Positions 51,691-60,381 of a stretch of 64,000 nt of DNA are shown here, one piece after another (positions within the stretch are counted from its first letter, which is position 1; each line of letters starts with the position of its first letter). This DNA is from Streptomyces sp. NBC_01446. Its GTDB lineage: Bacteria > Actinomycetota > Actinomycetes > Streptomycetales > Streptomycetaceae. The translations under genes were made by a program, and so were the position numbers. The notes beneath the pieces were generated by a model, which saw only the letters and a list, made by a program, of their open reading frames with translations, had not been told where the DNA came from and made no database searches. The stretch spans positions 310,001 to 374,000 of the forward strand of contig NZ_JAPEPO010000002.1 in the NCBI RefSeq assembly GCF_026340095.1, written 5' to 3'.

Positions 51691-52281
51691 AACCGACCGA
51701 CACGAAAGCGGTTGAAGCGCCGTTCCACGACGTTGCGCCCTTTGTAGAGATGCATGTCGAAGGCCGGTGGGCGCCCGCACCGGTTGCCGTCCCGGAGCCG
51801 GTTGCGGACCTGGTCGGCCCGCTCGAAAACGGTGTGGCTGATGCAGCGGCGCCGTAGCCAGGTCCGGATCCCCCTGGAGCTGTAGCACTTGTCGCCCAAC
51901 ACGTGGCAGGCCGGACCCCGGGGGGCGGCCCGAACCGATGCGAGGCATCCGGATCGCCGCCATCACGGTGGTGAGCTGGGTGCGGTCGTTGGCTTTCCCG
52001 CCGGTGACCACGTAGGCAAGCGGACGTCCGACGACATCGCGGGCCAGATGGATCTTGCTGGTCAGTCCGCACGAGCCGTCCAGGGCACGCCAGCGAAACC
52101 GCGTGTGCAGCGTTACCCACAGCGGCCCCTGCCGCCCGGGCACATCACGCCAGGCCTTGCCCGTCCGGAGCTTCCGCGCGATCCCGTTGAGCACGGTTCG
52201 ATCGTCCGACCGCTTCCGCCCACGCAAAGACTCAGGCAGCAACGGCACGGACGAACTCCCTCTCGCCATCAGATAGTTCAT
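51685..52281 (-). pseudogene. IS5-family transposase with internal deletion and frameshifts
   Basis: The minus strand begins DRTVLNGIARKLRTGKAWRD and LHTRFRWRALDGS, then jumps directly to CGLTSKIHLARDVVGRPLAY and VVTGGKANDRTQL, missing the segment with the first catalytic Asp. Later pieces in other frames are LGDKCYSSRGIRTWLRRRCI (second Asp) and NVVERRFNRFRVGRL (Glu). The true C-terminus is absent. Confidence 0.75.
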
Positions 52282-52398
52282 GGTGACGTATCACCCGACC
52301 GTGTTCCACTAATCAAGATCATTTGAAGACGCGTCCCGGCGGCCCGAACGCCGGCGGGACCTTCGAAAACGTGCATCCTGGTGACGACGACGTTCCGC

Positions 52399-52824
52399 TC
52401 ACCAGAGAACGTGCAGACTCGCCGTCGCGAACACCGCCGTCACCCAGGTCCACAGCACGGTGAGACCGGCATGTCCCCCGGTGCGCAGGCGGTGGCCGCG
52501 CCACAGACGCGGGGAGAAGTAGGCGAATTCCATGATCCAGCGCAGGCCCCAGAAAAGAGTCTGGGCGCACAGCAGAAACGTCGGCAGGGGCGCGCCGGTG
52601 AGGAGGTCCGGGGCGAACGCCAGCGGGAGAGTGCCGAGCAGCGCGCAGGTCAGGGCGATGAAGACGAGGTGGGCGTAGGAGACCTGGCGGGTCAGCAGGC
52701 TGCTGGCGCGCAGATCGGCGGGCCAGCCCAGGATGCGCGGCAGCGCGGTGTGCACCAGCCCCATGACGATGAGGGCAAAGCCGACCAGACGCAACTGTCC
52801 GGTGAGAGTGAGGAGTTGGGCCAT
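52399..52824 (-). CDS. small four-helix membrane protein (last gene of the lipid-type operon)
   Basis: 141 residues, four membrane helices (LVGFALIVMGLVHTALPRIL, YAHLVFIALTCALLGTLPLA, TFLLCAQTLFWGLRWIMEFA, GLTVLWTWVTAVFATASLHV). No recognised family; conserved-looking VxHxALPRILGW and RWxMEFAYFSP. It begins two bases after the stop of the methyltransferase-like gene, so it belongs to the five-gene operon and could be a membrane partner or electron carrier anchor. Confidence 0.75.
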   Translation of the reverse strand: MAQLLTLTGQLRLVGFALIVMGLVHTALPRILGWPADLRASSLLTRQVSYAHLVFIALTCALLGTLPLAFAPDLLTGAPLPTFLLCAQTLFWGLRWIMEFAYFSPRLWRGHRLRTGGHAGLTVLWTWVTAVFATASLHVLW

Positions 52825-52826
52825 CT

Positions 52827-53570
52827 CTATTCCTTGGTGAAGGCGAATGCCGCGATCAGGTGGGCAAGACGGCGCTCGGCCGTGGGGCGCAGTCCGGCGT
52901 GGGCGGCGAGGCGCAGCCATTCCGCGCGGGGCAGGAAGTGCCAAGCGCCGGGCCCGAACGCGGCTATGTTCGCGATGTCCCTGAGGTGTTCGGCAAGGAT
53001 GAGTGTGCCGCCGGGGCGCAGTATCCGGCCGCATTCGGCGAACAGGTTCTCCCGCTCTCGCGCCCGGCGCAGTTCGTGTGCGGCGAAGACCAGCAAGATG
53101 GCGTCCGCCCCGGCTGTGGGGAGCGGCAGCGTGTCAGGGCGGCCCTTCAGTGCGTGGGCGGGCGGCGGCACGCGGCGCCGTGCGCGGCGTATGGAGCCCT
53201 CACTGGTCAGTGCCGGGTCGTACAGGTCGACAGCGGATTGCCGTGCGGCCGGCCAGCGTACGGCGAGGGGGGCGCTCACCTCGTCGAGGCCACAGCTCAC
53301 CACCGCGTACGCGGACGGGGCGCGGGGCAGTAGTGACGCCAGCCAGTGGTAGGCGTACAGGTCCGAACGGTCGTAGACGTACCAACTGGCCGCCGTGGCC
53401 GTGCCGAGAAGCGTGATCGCCGCGCCGGATCCGGAACGGGCAAGGCGGCGCAAAGGGCGCGGCAGGTGCCCGGCGATGGCGGCTGCGCCCGCTGCGATGG
53501 CCAGGCCCGCCGCGTACTGGGGCCAGTTGTAGGCGATGACGTCGCGGGCGCCTGAGTGTCGTCCGCTCAT
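52827..53570 (-). CDS. methyltransferase-like protein with N-terminal membrane segments
   Basis: 247 residues. Two N-terminal hydrophobic stretches (YAAGLAIAAGAAAIAGHL, AAITLLGTATAASWYVYDRS) precede a SAM-methyltransferase-like fold: SAYAVVSCGLDEVSAPLAV takes the place of motif I but lacks a Gly-rich loop; AVDLYDP, ADAILLVFAAHELRR and ILRPGGTLILAEHLRD follow the standard order. The degenerate motif I means activity is not certain. The ATG overlaps the stop of the DUF2071 gene (ATGA). Inference: it could methylate the product of the DUF3419 enzyme. Confidence 0.8.
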   Translation of the reverse strand: MSGRHSGARDVIAYNWPQYAAGLAIAAGAAAIAGHLPRPLRRLARSGSGAAITLLGTATAASWYVYDRSDLYAYHWLASLLPRAPSAYAVVSCGLDEVSAPLAVRWPAARQSAVDLYDPALTSEGSIRRARRRVPPPAHALKGRPDTLPLPTAGADAILLVFAAHELRRARERENLFAECGRILRPGGTLILAEHLRDIANIAAFGPGAWHFLPRAEWLRLAAHAGLRPTAERRLAHLIAAFAFTKE

Positions 53571-54358
53571 CGCCGGCCGCCTCTCTCGCTGCGGCGCACA
53601 CCGGAGTGCCAGCCGTAGTCGACGCTGTCGATGTGGAATGCGTTGGCGAGCACGGGTCGGGTTCCGGCGAGCGGGCCGTGACCGAAGAAGGTGAGACGGC
53701 GCACGTCAACCGTCACGGGCTGCGGGTCCCATCGCGTGCGAAATGCCTTGATGACGATCACGGAGCGGGTCTGCGGCTCGTACTCGAAGGTGTACGGCAG
53801 TGGCCCGGCGAAGCGCCGCGCGGCGCGCTCGTCGGTGAACGGGCTGTTCGGCGGTAGCGGCGCCGGGGTGTTGCGCAGGTCGGCGCGCACATCCAGATCG
53901 GCGTGCCCGTCGGCGGTGTCGACGCAGAACTCCAAGGTGCTGTCCGTGACCTGTGAGCGTATGCGGGCCAGGCGGTAGTTGTAGCGGGTGAGCAGGTTGC
54001 CGCCGAGCTGCATGAAGCGGGTGTCGGTGTCGCTGCGCAGGATGCGCAGGCCGCGCATAATGCGGCCTCCAGGGGTCGGGAAGCGGGTGAAGACGCGGTA
54101 GCCGGTCAGCAGGAAGTCGCGGCCGAGGCGGGCGGGCAGACCGGCCGGCCGCAAGGCGCGGGTATCGACCAAGGCGGCGGCCACGAAGCCGTACTCCACG
54201 TCCTGTGCGTTGGCTCGATAGGTGTCGAGTTCGAGGACCGGCGGCACGAGCGGGCGCAGCACCTCCGCAGGCAGGGCGTACGTCAGGACGAGGGAGTGCG
54301 CGAAGTGGGCGCGTATCGGTAGGGGGTGACGCTGTATCAGGTATGACGGGCTTCTCAC
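53567..54358 (-). CDS. DUF2071 family protein
   Basis: 263 residues from GTG (VRSPSYLIQRHPLPIRAHFA). LVLTYALPAEVLRPLVPPVL is the DUF2071/YqjF opening; MQLGGNLLTRYNYRLARIR and FVGHGPLAG-like FFGHGPLAGTRPVLANAFHI lie further on. The fold is related to acetoacetate decarboxylase-like barrels; the biochemical role is unknown. It starts inside the stop of the DUF3419 gene (GTGA) and ends in the start of the methyltransferase-like gene. Confidence 0.8.
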   Translation of the reverse strand: MRSPSYLIQRHPLPIRAHFAHSLVLTYALPAEVLRPLVPPVLELDTYRANAQDVEYGFVAAALVDTRALRPAGLPARLGRDFLLTGYRVFTRFPTPGGRIMRGLRILRSDTDTRFMQLGGNLLTRYNYRLARIRSQVTDSTLEFCVDTADGHADLDVRADLRNTPAPLPPNSPFTDERAARRFAGPLPYTFEYEPQTRSVIVIKAFRTRWDPQPVTVDVRRLTFFGHGPLAGTRPVLANAFHIDSVDYGWHSGVRRSERGGRR

Positions 54359-55275
54359 GGATTGATCCTTCTGTCGTTGGTGCCGTCCGGGTTTGCGCCC
54401 AAGCGGACTACGCGTACGACGCCCCACAGCGCGGAGCGGTCCTGTGCCGCCCAACCGGCCCCGGCCGGTCCCGGTTCGCGGAAGCTGCGCAGGACGACGA
54501 TGCCGCCGGGGCGTACGGCTGCGCGCAGTTGTCCGGCGAAGGCTGGACCGGGACCGTCGAGCACGTTCGACAGGGTTACGGCGTCATATCCGCCGCGCGG
54601 CGAGCGCTCCAGGACGTCCACCACGTCGCCCTGGACGAGGCGGACATCCGGAGCGTGCACCGGCACTGCGCCGGGGTGTTCAGTGCCCACGAACAGCCGC
54701 CACAGCCAGGGGTTGCGGACATTGGGATGACGGGCGACCGTCCGCTCCAGGCGCTGCCGGAACACTTCGTCGAAGCGCGCTGGGACCACTGACGTGAATG
54801 AGGGACGCAACGCCATCGCGAGCGCCCCGCCCGGCCGCAACGCCCATCGCATCAGGCGGCGCAACCCGGGTCCGTCCAGGTCCCTGCGCCAGCACCGAAC
54901 CTGCCGGGTGGGATCGTCCAGAGCGAGGAAGGTGCGCAGCGCGGCCTCACGCCACGCGAACAGCAGTGTCCCGGCTGCGCCGCGCCCCAGCCGCATCAGT
55001 GCCTCCGCGGCGCCTTCGACGCTCGCGCCGCCCGCAAGGCGTGCGCGGGCATAGGCGAGCTGCACCGGGTTGATGTCCACGGCCGTCACGTCATGGCCGG
55101 CCCGGTGCAGGGCGGCCGCGGTGTCGCCCGCTGAGGCGATGCACAGCACCCGCGAGCGCGATGCAGGCAGGACGCCGAGCTCGACGCCGTAGTCCTCGTA
55201 CATCCGCCCGAACAGCAGACGCGGGCCCCCGAAACCCCCGAGGATTCTGCCACCGGTCCATGGGGTGGCGCTCAT
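54355..55275 (-). CDS. DUF3419 / BtaA-like aminocarboxypropyl transferase
   Basis: 306 residues. LLFGRMYEDYGVELGVLPAS then RVLCIASAGDTAAALHRAGH and VTAVDINPVQLAYARARLAG are the DUF3419 hallmarks (FGxxxED; CIxSAGD; DxNPxQ). DUF3419 includes BtaA, which moves the 3-amino-3-carboxypropyl group of SAM to diacylglycerol in betaine-lipid synthesis. SFTSVVPARFDEVFRQRLER and NVLDGPGPAFAGQLRAAVRP follow. It overlaps both neighbours by four bases. Betaine lipids are not typical of Streptomyces, so the acceptor here may differ; that is inference. Confidence 0.8.
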   Translation of the reverse strand: MSATPWTGGRILGGFGGPRLLFGRMYEDYGVELGVLPASRSRVLCIASAGDTAAALHRAGHDVTAVDINPVQLAYARARLAGGASVEGAAEALMRLGRGAAGTLLFAWREAALRTFLALDDPTRQVRCWRRDLDGPGLRRLMRWALRPGGALAMALRPSFTSVVPARFDEVFRQRLERTVARHPNVRNPWLWRLFVGTEHPGAVPVHAPDVRLVQGDVVDVLERSPRGGYDAVTLSNVLDGPGPAFAGQLRAAVRPGGIVVLRSFREPGPAGAGWAAQDRSALWGVVRVVRLGANPDGTNDRRINP

Positions 55276-55706
55276 CGGGCCGCCGCCTTCGCAGACGTTT
55301 CCGCGACCAGCCAGACCAGCGCGACGAAGGCCAGATTCTGTGTGAGCAGACGCCCGGGCTCATCGATCTGCCCCCGGCTGAACAGCAGGCCACCCGCATT
55401 GAACCCCGACACGAGCACCGTCTGCACGAATGCGGCGGCCCGCGCTCGCCGCCCCGACAGTACCCAGAGACCGAGCACCACTTCCGCAAGCCCGATGACC
55501 ACCAGAGCCGTCGTCACCGCCCGGGCCGCAAGGAACGGCACATCCCCCACAATGGCCCGCTGGTCGGCCCGCCCCGGCCAGACCTTGCACCACCACCCTT
55601 CGTAGAACCACACCAGGGCAACCGCCCCACGCGCGGCACCCCCCAATCCTCGTTGCCCCTGCACCACATGACGGCCTTGAGATTTGGCCGGACAGCTCAT
55701 GCGCAC
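55272..55706 (-). CDS. DoxX-like membrane protein (first gene of the operon)
   Basis: 144 residues, four helices. VALVWFYEGWWCKVWPGRAD is the DoxX-like (PF13781-type) start; VVIGLAEVVLGLWVLSGRR, VQTVLVSGFNAGGLLFSRGQ and DEPGRLLTQNLAFVALVWL complete it. These small quinone-oxidase-related proteins often sit with oxidoreductases. The first ~25 residues are not part of the fold, so a later start (GAARGAVAL) is possible. It heads the five-gene unit behind the palindrome at 55724. Confidence 0.8.
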   Translation of the reverse strand: MRMSCPAKSQGRHVVQGQRGLGGAARGAVALVWFYEGWWCKVWPGRADQRAIVGDVPFLAARAVTTALVVIGLAEVVLGLWVLSGRRARAAAFVQTVLVSGFNAGGLLFSRGQIDEPGRLLTQNLAFVALVWLVAETSAKAAAR

Positions 55707-55723
55707 CCCACCGATCCGATAAG

Positions 55724-55737
55724 TTGAACGCGTTCAA
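55724..55737. promoter_or_regulatory. perfect 14-bp palindrome TTGAACGCGTTCAA
   Basis: Eighteen bases upstream of the first ATG of the DoxX-DUF3419 operon, identical to its reverse complement. TetR-type repressors use such sites. The only TetR gene nearby (56463-57101) is a candidate but has its own palindrome, so the regulator may be elsewhere. Confidence 0.65.
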
Positions 55738-55773
55738 GAAAACCATACGGATCGTGGGCGCGGGGGATCTTGC

Positions 55774-56086
55774 ATGCGACGGACCATCAGGACCAGGACA
55801 ATCGGCGGGGTGTTCGCCGACATCGTGGGGGTCGCCGGGATCGGCGCGTACAACCCCTACGAGGGGCCGACCGGGGGCAGCTCAGGCAGCGGCGACGACC
55901 TGACCGCGCACGCGGCACAGGCCACATCCCCCACCCTCGGCGCCCGAAGCCCTGCCACCGCGCCGGGCTTCCTCGCCTCCTGCGCCAGAGGCGGCCGAGA
56001 ACGGCGTGCCGCCCTTCACTGACGACGAGGCCGCTAGCGAGCTCCTGCGTGCCGCACTCGCCGGCGCCGATCAGCTGCCAGGTTGA
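55774..56086 (+). pseudogene. penicillin-binding protein N-terminal fragment
   Basis: MRRTIRTRTIGGVFADIVGV and AGIGAYNPYEG form the membrane anchor of Streptomyces class B PBPs; GFLAS then, in the next frame, ENGVPPFTDDEAASELL follow the NTF2-like domain start. A frameshift near 55985 and a stop at 56086 end it. The transpeptidase is absent. Confidence 0.6.
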
Positions 56087-56462
56087 GCGGTACCTGATTG
56101 GAGGGGCCGGGCTGCCCGACCAGAGGAGGTTCTCGGTGACCTGCGGCCGGTGCACGACAACGAGCTACGGGACGGGAAACAACACCATGGGAAGTGATCG
56201 CACGGGCCGATCCGGCCTGATGGGTCACAGCCCCGCTCCCGGAGAGTTGGGGACCCTACGGCGGGACTCGGCCAGAGCCTTCGGGATGGCCGGTGCGTTC
56301 TGGGCGGCTTCCGCCGCCGCAGTGTTCTCGCAGATCGTAGAGCCCCGAACTGGCCGGCGGCCTCCCTGGAGGCCATGTGGAATGCATGCACCGCGGGCCA
56401 ACTGTCGCGCTCAAGGACCGGATAGGGCACTCAACCCCGGCTCAGCCAGGCGGATGTCTCGA
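56087..56462. other. 376-bp region without a recognised gene
   Basis: No family features on either strand. Confidence 0.35.
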
Positions 56463-57101
56463 TCAGCGCCGCTCCGCCGCTGCCGTCTGCGGATACAGCA
56501 CCGCGAAGATCCGCTCGAAGCGGGCCGTCATATCGTCTGCGCTCTGTTCGGGGTGGTGCCTCCACCAGGCGACCGCCGCGCTCACGGTCCCGTACCACAG
56601 GTGGGTGGCAAAGTCGGCGTCGAGGGGCTCGCCCGCCTGCGACGAGTCGAGGAACTCAACCACACCGACCGCTCCGAGGCGGTTGAGCTCCTGCCGGTAG
56701 ACGGCAGCGGCCGCATGAAGGGGCCCCTCGGCCGGCAGCGTCGTGTCGTAAACAAGCGCCCAGTCGTGCACGCGTGACTCCAGCGCCCGGAAGATGGCCT
56801 CCAGGGTGCGAGCGGCACGCGTGAGACCCGAGGGGCCCTTCTGCGCCACGGCCACTGCCTCGACAAGGCGGGAGCCGGCATGCTCCAGGCAGGTCAGGTA
56901 GAGGCCGTCCTTGGACCGGAAGTACTCGTAGATCATGGGCTTACTGATCCCCGCCTGCGCCGCCACCACAGCGGTCGACCCGCGCGCATACCCCTTGGTA
57001 CCGAACTCGTGTGCCGCCGCGTCCAGGATCAGCTGCTCCCTGTCCGCGCGAGGCATCCCCTTCGTCCCGACCGCGCGGGCGGCTTTCTCCTGCTTGCTCA
57101 T
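56463..57101 (-). CDS. TetR-family transcription regulator
   Basis: 212 residues. DREQLILDAAAHEFGTKGYA, TAVVAAQAGISKPMIYEYFR and SKDGLYLTCLEHA form the TetR helix-turn-helix (residues ~20-65). The C-terminal ligand domain has HDWALVYDTTLPAEGPLHAA and WYGTVSAAVAWWRHHPEQSA. It is divergent from the FAD oxidase gene, with GGTAACTTACC between, so it most likely represses that gene and itself. Confidence 0.9.
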   Translation of the reverse strand: MSKQEKAARAVGTKGMPRADREQLILDAAAHEFGTKGYARGSTAVVAAQAGISKPMIYEYFRSKDGLYLTCLEHAGSRLVEAVAVAQKGPSGLTRAARTLEAIFRALESRVHDWALVYDTTLPAEGPLHAAAAVYRQELNRLGAVGVVEFLDSSQAGEPLDADFATHLWYGTVSAAVAWWRHHPEQSADDMTARFERIFAVLYPQTAAAERR

Positions 57102-57131
57102 GGTCCCGATCCTATGCCAATGTGACCGCCA

Positions 57132-57142
57132 GGTAACTTACC
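57132..57142. promoter_or_regulatory. operator-like GGTAACTTACC between tetR-like and oxidase genes
   Basis: Five-base arms GGTAA/TTACC around a central C, in the 66-bp divergent gap. Typical size and place for a TetR operator. Confidence 0.55.
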
Positions 57143-57167
57143 CGGTGTTCAGATCGGTGGTGCGGCA

Positions 57168-58781
57168 ATGAGCGGCAAAACGCGTTCGTGGTGGGGATGG
57201 GGAAACGTCGAAGACGCCGTGACGGGTGCGGAGCGGGCGGAGATCACCCGACGTACCGCTGAAATGCTGCCGGGCGCTGACCTGACGGTGCACGAGGCCC
57301 CGCCGGTCGAATCGTTCGAGGTGGGCCCGAGCCGCATCCAGGCGCCGCAGGGCCTGGCGTCGCTCGCGTCCGCCGATGTGCGCAACCGGCTTGCGCACAG
57401 TCACGGGCAGGCATTCCGCGACATCGTGCGAGCGCTGCTGGGGCAACTGCCCCACGTGCCCGACCTCGTGATGCGCCCGACCTCGGAGGACCAGGTCGTC
57501 CGCGTCCTGGACTGGTGCAGTGACGGCGGTATCGCAGTCGTCCCCTTCGGCGGCGGCTCCTCCGTGGTGGGCGGCGTCGAACCAAGGGTAGGCGACCACT
57601 ACGCCGGCGTGGTCAGCCTGGACATGAGCTCGATGGACCAGGTTCTGGAGATCGACCGCACCAGCCGGGCCGCGCTCGTGCAAGCCGGAGTCTTCGGCCC
57701 CCACCTGGAGGACCAGCTCCGGCCTCAGGGGTACAGCTTGCGGTTCTTCCCCCAGTCCTTCGAGTTCTCCACCCTCGGCGGCTGGCTGGCCACCCGGGCG
57801 GGAGGCCATTTCGCCACCAACCTCACCCACATCGACGACCTCACCGAATCAATGCGGGTCATCGCTCCCAGCGGGGTCATCGAGTCCCGCCGGCTCCCGG
57901 GCTCGGGCGCCGGGCCCTCCCCCGACCGGATGTTCCTCGGCTCGGAGGGTTCACTCGGCGTCATCACCCAAGCGTGGGTGCGTCTTCAGGACCGGCCGCG
58001 GTGGCGTGCGGGGGCCTCGGTGAGCTTCGTCGACTACGACGCCGGCGTGCGCGCGGTGCGCGCCCTGTCCCAGTCCGGGCTGAACCCGGCGAACTGCCGT
58101 CTCCTGGACCCCACGGAGGCGTTCATCAACGCCGGTGCGCCGACGGCTGTGCTGGTGCTGGGCTTCGAGTCCGCCGACCACCCCGTCAACGCTTCGATGG
58201 AACGGGCACTGGAACTGTGCCGAGACCACGGCGGCACCCTGACCGAGGAGCCGCGCTACACCGACACCGCCGGCCAGGCCGCTCGGACCGGGGCTGCCGA
58301 CACCTGGCGCAACTCCTTCGTGCGCATGCCCTACCAGCGTGACGCCCTCGCCTCCCAGGGCATGATCGTGGAGACGTTCGAGACGGCCTGCACGTGGGAC
58401 CGGTTCGACGCCCTGCGAGCCGCTGTCAACGCCGCAGCCCAGGACGCCATGCGCCAGCTCGGCACCCCAGGCGTCGTGACCTGCCGCTTCACCCACGTCT
58501 ACCCCGACGGCCCGGCCCCTTACTTCGGTATCTATGCCGCGGGGAAATGGGGCACGACCGTAGAGCAGTGGGACGAGATCAAGTCCGCAGTGTCCGATGC
58601 GCTGATCAGCAACGGGGCAACCATCACCCACCATCACGCGGTGGGCCGCGACCACCGCCCCTGGTACGACCGCCAGCGCCCCGACCTCTTCGCCGCAGCC
58701 CTCCAAGCCGGCAAGACGGTCCTCGACCCGTCCGGAATCCTCAACCCCGGTGCAGTCATCGACCCCCTGCGCACCAGCTGA
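57168..58781 (+). CDS. FAD-binding oxidase, alkyl-DHAP synthase-like
   Basis: 537 residues. RSWWGWGNVEDAVTGAERAE is the opening of this family. The PCMH FAD domain has PDLVMRPTSEDQVVRVLDWC, VVPFGGGSSVVGGVEP, then FFPQSFEFSTLGGWLATRAG and GSEGSLGVITQAWVRL. The C-terminal domain ends GATITHHHAVGRDHRPWYDR, with the His cluster of alkyldihydroxyacetone-phosphate synthases, and LDPSGILNPGAVI. ADPS swaps an acyl for an alkyl chain in ether-lipid synthesis; bacterial relatives also include other oxidases. The gene is complete and probably under the divergent TetR regulator. Confidence 0.88.
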   Translation: MSGKTRSWWGWGNVEDAVTGAERAEITRRTAEMLPGADLTVHEAPPVESFEVGPSRIQAPQGLASLASADVRNRLAHSHGQAFRDIVRALLGQLPHVPDLVMRPTSEDQVVRVLDWCSDGGIAVVPFGGGSSVVGGVEPRVGDHYAGVVSLDMSSMDQVLEIDRTSRAALVQAGVFGPHLEDQLRPQGYSLRFFPQSFEFSTLGGWLATRAGGHFATNLTHIDDLTESMRVIAPSGVIESRRLPGSGAGPSPDRMFLGSEGSLGVITQAWVRLQDRPRWRAGASVSFVDYDAGVRAVRALSQSGLNPANCRLLDPTEAFINAGAPTAVLVLGFESADHPVNASMERALELCRDHGGTLTEEPRYTDTAGQAARTGAADTWRNSFVRMPYQRDALASQGMIVETFETACTWDRFDALRAAVNAAAQDAMRQLGTPGVVTCRFTHVYPDGPAPYFGIYAAGKWGTTVEQWDEIKSAVSDALISNGATITHHHAVGRDHRPWYDRQRPDLFAAALQAGKTVLDPSGILNPGAVIDPLRTS

Positions 58782-58859
58782 CCCGGCACCGGCCCCCTGC
58801 TCCTGCTCAGCCGCCGACGGCCCAAGCGCGCCGGCGCCGCACCCTGGCAACGCGTAGTC

Positions 58860-59010
58860 GAGGATCGCCTCCACCTGGTGCGCGTCCGCGTCCGCCGTGA
58901 ACTCAAGGAAGAGACTGACGTCACCGCCTCCTCCTGGAAACACCTCGGAATCTGGGCCATGACGCTCACTTCAACAGCCCGCCTCAACCTGTTCCTGGCC
59001 CAGAACTCAC
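58860..59010 (+). pseudogene. NUDIX hydrolase fragment
   Basis: RVRRELKEETDVTASSWKHL and GIWAMTLTSTARLNLFLAQN carry the second half of a NUDIX box (REL-x-EET-x-V) and the strand after it. The first part of the box and the rest are missing or out of frame. Confidence 0.55.
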
Positions 59011-59119
59011 GCTCGGACCTCAGGAACCGACCGACAGATGGCTCGGAGCGCCTGCGGCTTGAGCACCGGCGGCATGAACACCGATCCGCTGGCACCAGTC
59101 GCGGCGTCTACGACTACGT

Positions 59120-59480
59120 CTACGTCTACGTCTGCAGTGGTGCCATGGATCGGGTGGCTCGCTGCGAGGCCGTCTGCGACACCACGCGGAGTGTGTGTGG
59201 CCCTTGTCCGGCCATCACCGTCACCGTAGTGTCCGGGGGTGTCAGGGCGAGAGCGAAGGGCAGGCATCGCCCGTCGGCGGCACGATGGACTTTGGTGGTG
59301 AACCCTCCGCGGGAACGTCCCAGACCTTCGCCGATCTGGCCACCTCCTCCAGCCGGCGGCCCGTCTCCGGAGTCTCGGGTCTGCCTGGTTCGCGCCCCGG
59401 CCGCCGCTATTTGAGGCGGTCCGACAGGCGGACCTTTCCTCGCGCCGGCGGCATGCTGGTGAGCCCGCACCACTGTTCAG
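59120..59480 (-). pseudogene. IS5-family transposase fragment
   Basis: The minus strand reads VRAHQHAAGARKG, then LGRSRGGFTTKVHRAADGRC and LPFALALTPPDTTV, the region after the first catalytic Asp of Streptomyces IS5 transposases. Both ends are missing. A TACGTC microsatellite lies at 59108-59135. Confidence 0.65.
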
Positions 59481-60381
59481 TCCTCCGCCCCCGTGCCTGG
59501 GTCCTGCGTCGTGTTCCACTCGGTCCCAGGAGGGCGGCTACCCACCCTGCAGGGCAAGCCAGTTCAGAGTTCACCCGGTCGTGCATCAGACCCCTTTGCG
59601 GCGCAAGGCCTGGTCGACGAGGTAGTCAAGGTGTACGACTTGGTGTCCGCGGCCTTCTGCGGCGGCCGCGCTGGTGAGTGCTTGGCTCACGTGTGTGAGC
59701 GGCGCCGCCGTGGCCACCGAGGCGCCGGCGCGCAGGGGCCGCCATGGTCGGTCCGGCCTTCGCGGTGCTCTGCCCGCTCGTCGGCCGCGAGGGCCGGAGG
59801 CGACGTCGGCGCACCACGGATGTGGGGGTGCACCCCTGTGTGCAACTGCACCTGGTCGTGCTCCAGGACGAGCACCTCAGCGAGTCCTCAAGAACGTCAG
59901 GGGAGCAGACAGAAGCACACGGCTGCGCATATCGAAGCGTCGACCCAGCCGCACCATTGCCCTGGCTGAGTCCTGTCGCGCATCCGATGCCGTGATGCGA
60001 GGTGGCGGCCGTGGCACCTGAGGACGGTGGCGACTGCGGTCGGGTGCCCCGACTTGCCTGATTGCCCAAGACGGCCTGGGTATACGGCACTTCTATGGCC
60101 CCTTGACTCGCCGGTCCCGCAGTCTGGCATCCGACCGGCCGCTTGCCGGGACGCGCCGCCCGCGTGGGGCTGAAACCCGCTGGTACCCGGGCAAACATCG
60201 CGCGGGCGTGATCATCGGATCGAGTTAATGTCCCCAACTTCCCATGGTCCACGGGGCTAAGCGGCCGTTAGCGTTCACCTGGTTCCGGACGGATTCCCCG
60301 TCATATACCCCTCTTTCCTCCTGTTGTCCGATGACGCCCACATACGCGCTATCACCGCCCTGAACAAGGAGAGATCGCCCG
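59481..60381. other. ~900-bp region upstream of the 2-MIB operon
   Basis: No recognisable gene. A minus-strand frame around 59600-59750 (THVSQALTSAAAAEGRGHQV, VHLDYLVDQALRRKGV) looks protein-like but matches no family I know. The last 130 bases contain the operon leader, with the ribosome site AAGGAGAG before the ATG at 60382. Confidence 0.4.

Noticed and set aside
57951..58943. Minus-strand frame opposite the FAD oxidase
   Set aside because: Gly/Val/Ala-rich shadow with no start context; the plus-strand protein is clear.
59108..59135. TACGTC microsatellite as a possible CRISPR or regulatory repeat
   Set aside because: Only about four short units with no spacers, inside an IS5 remnant.
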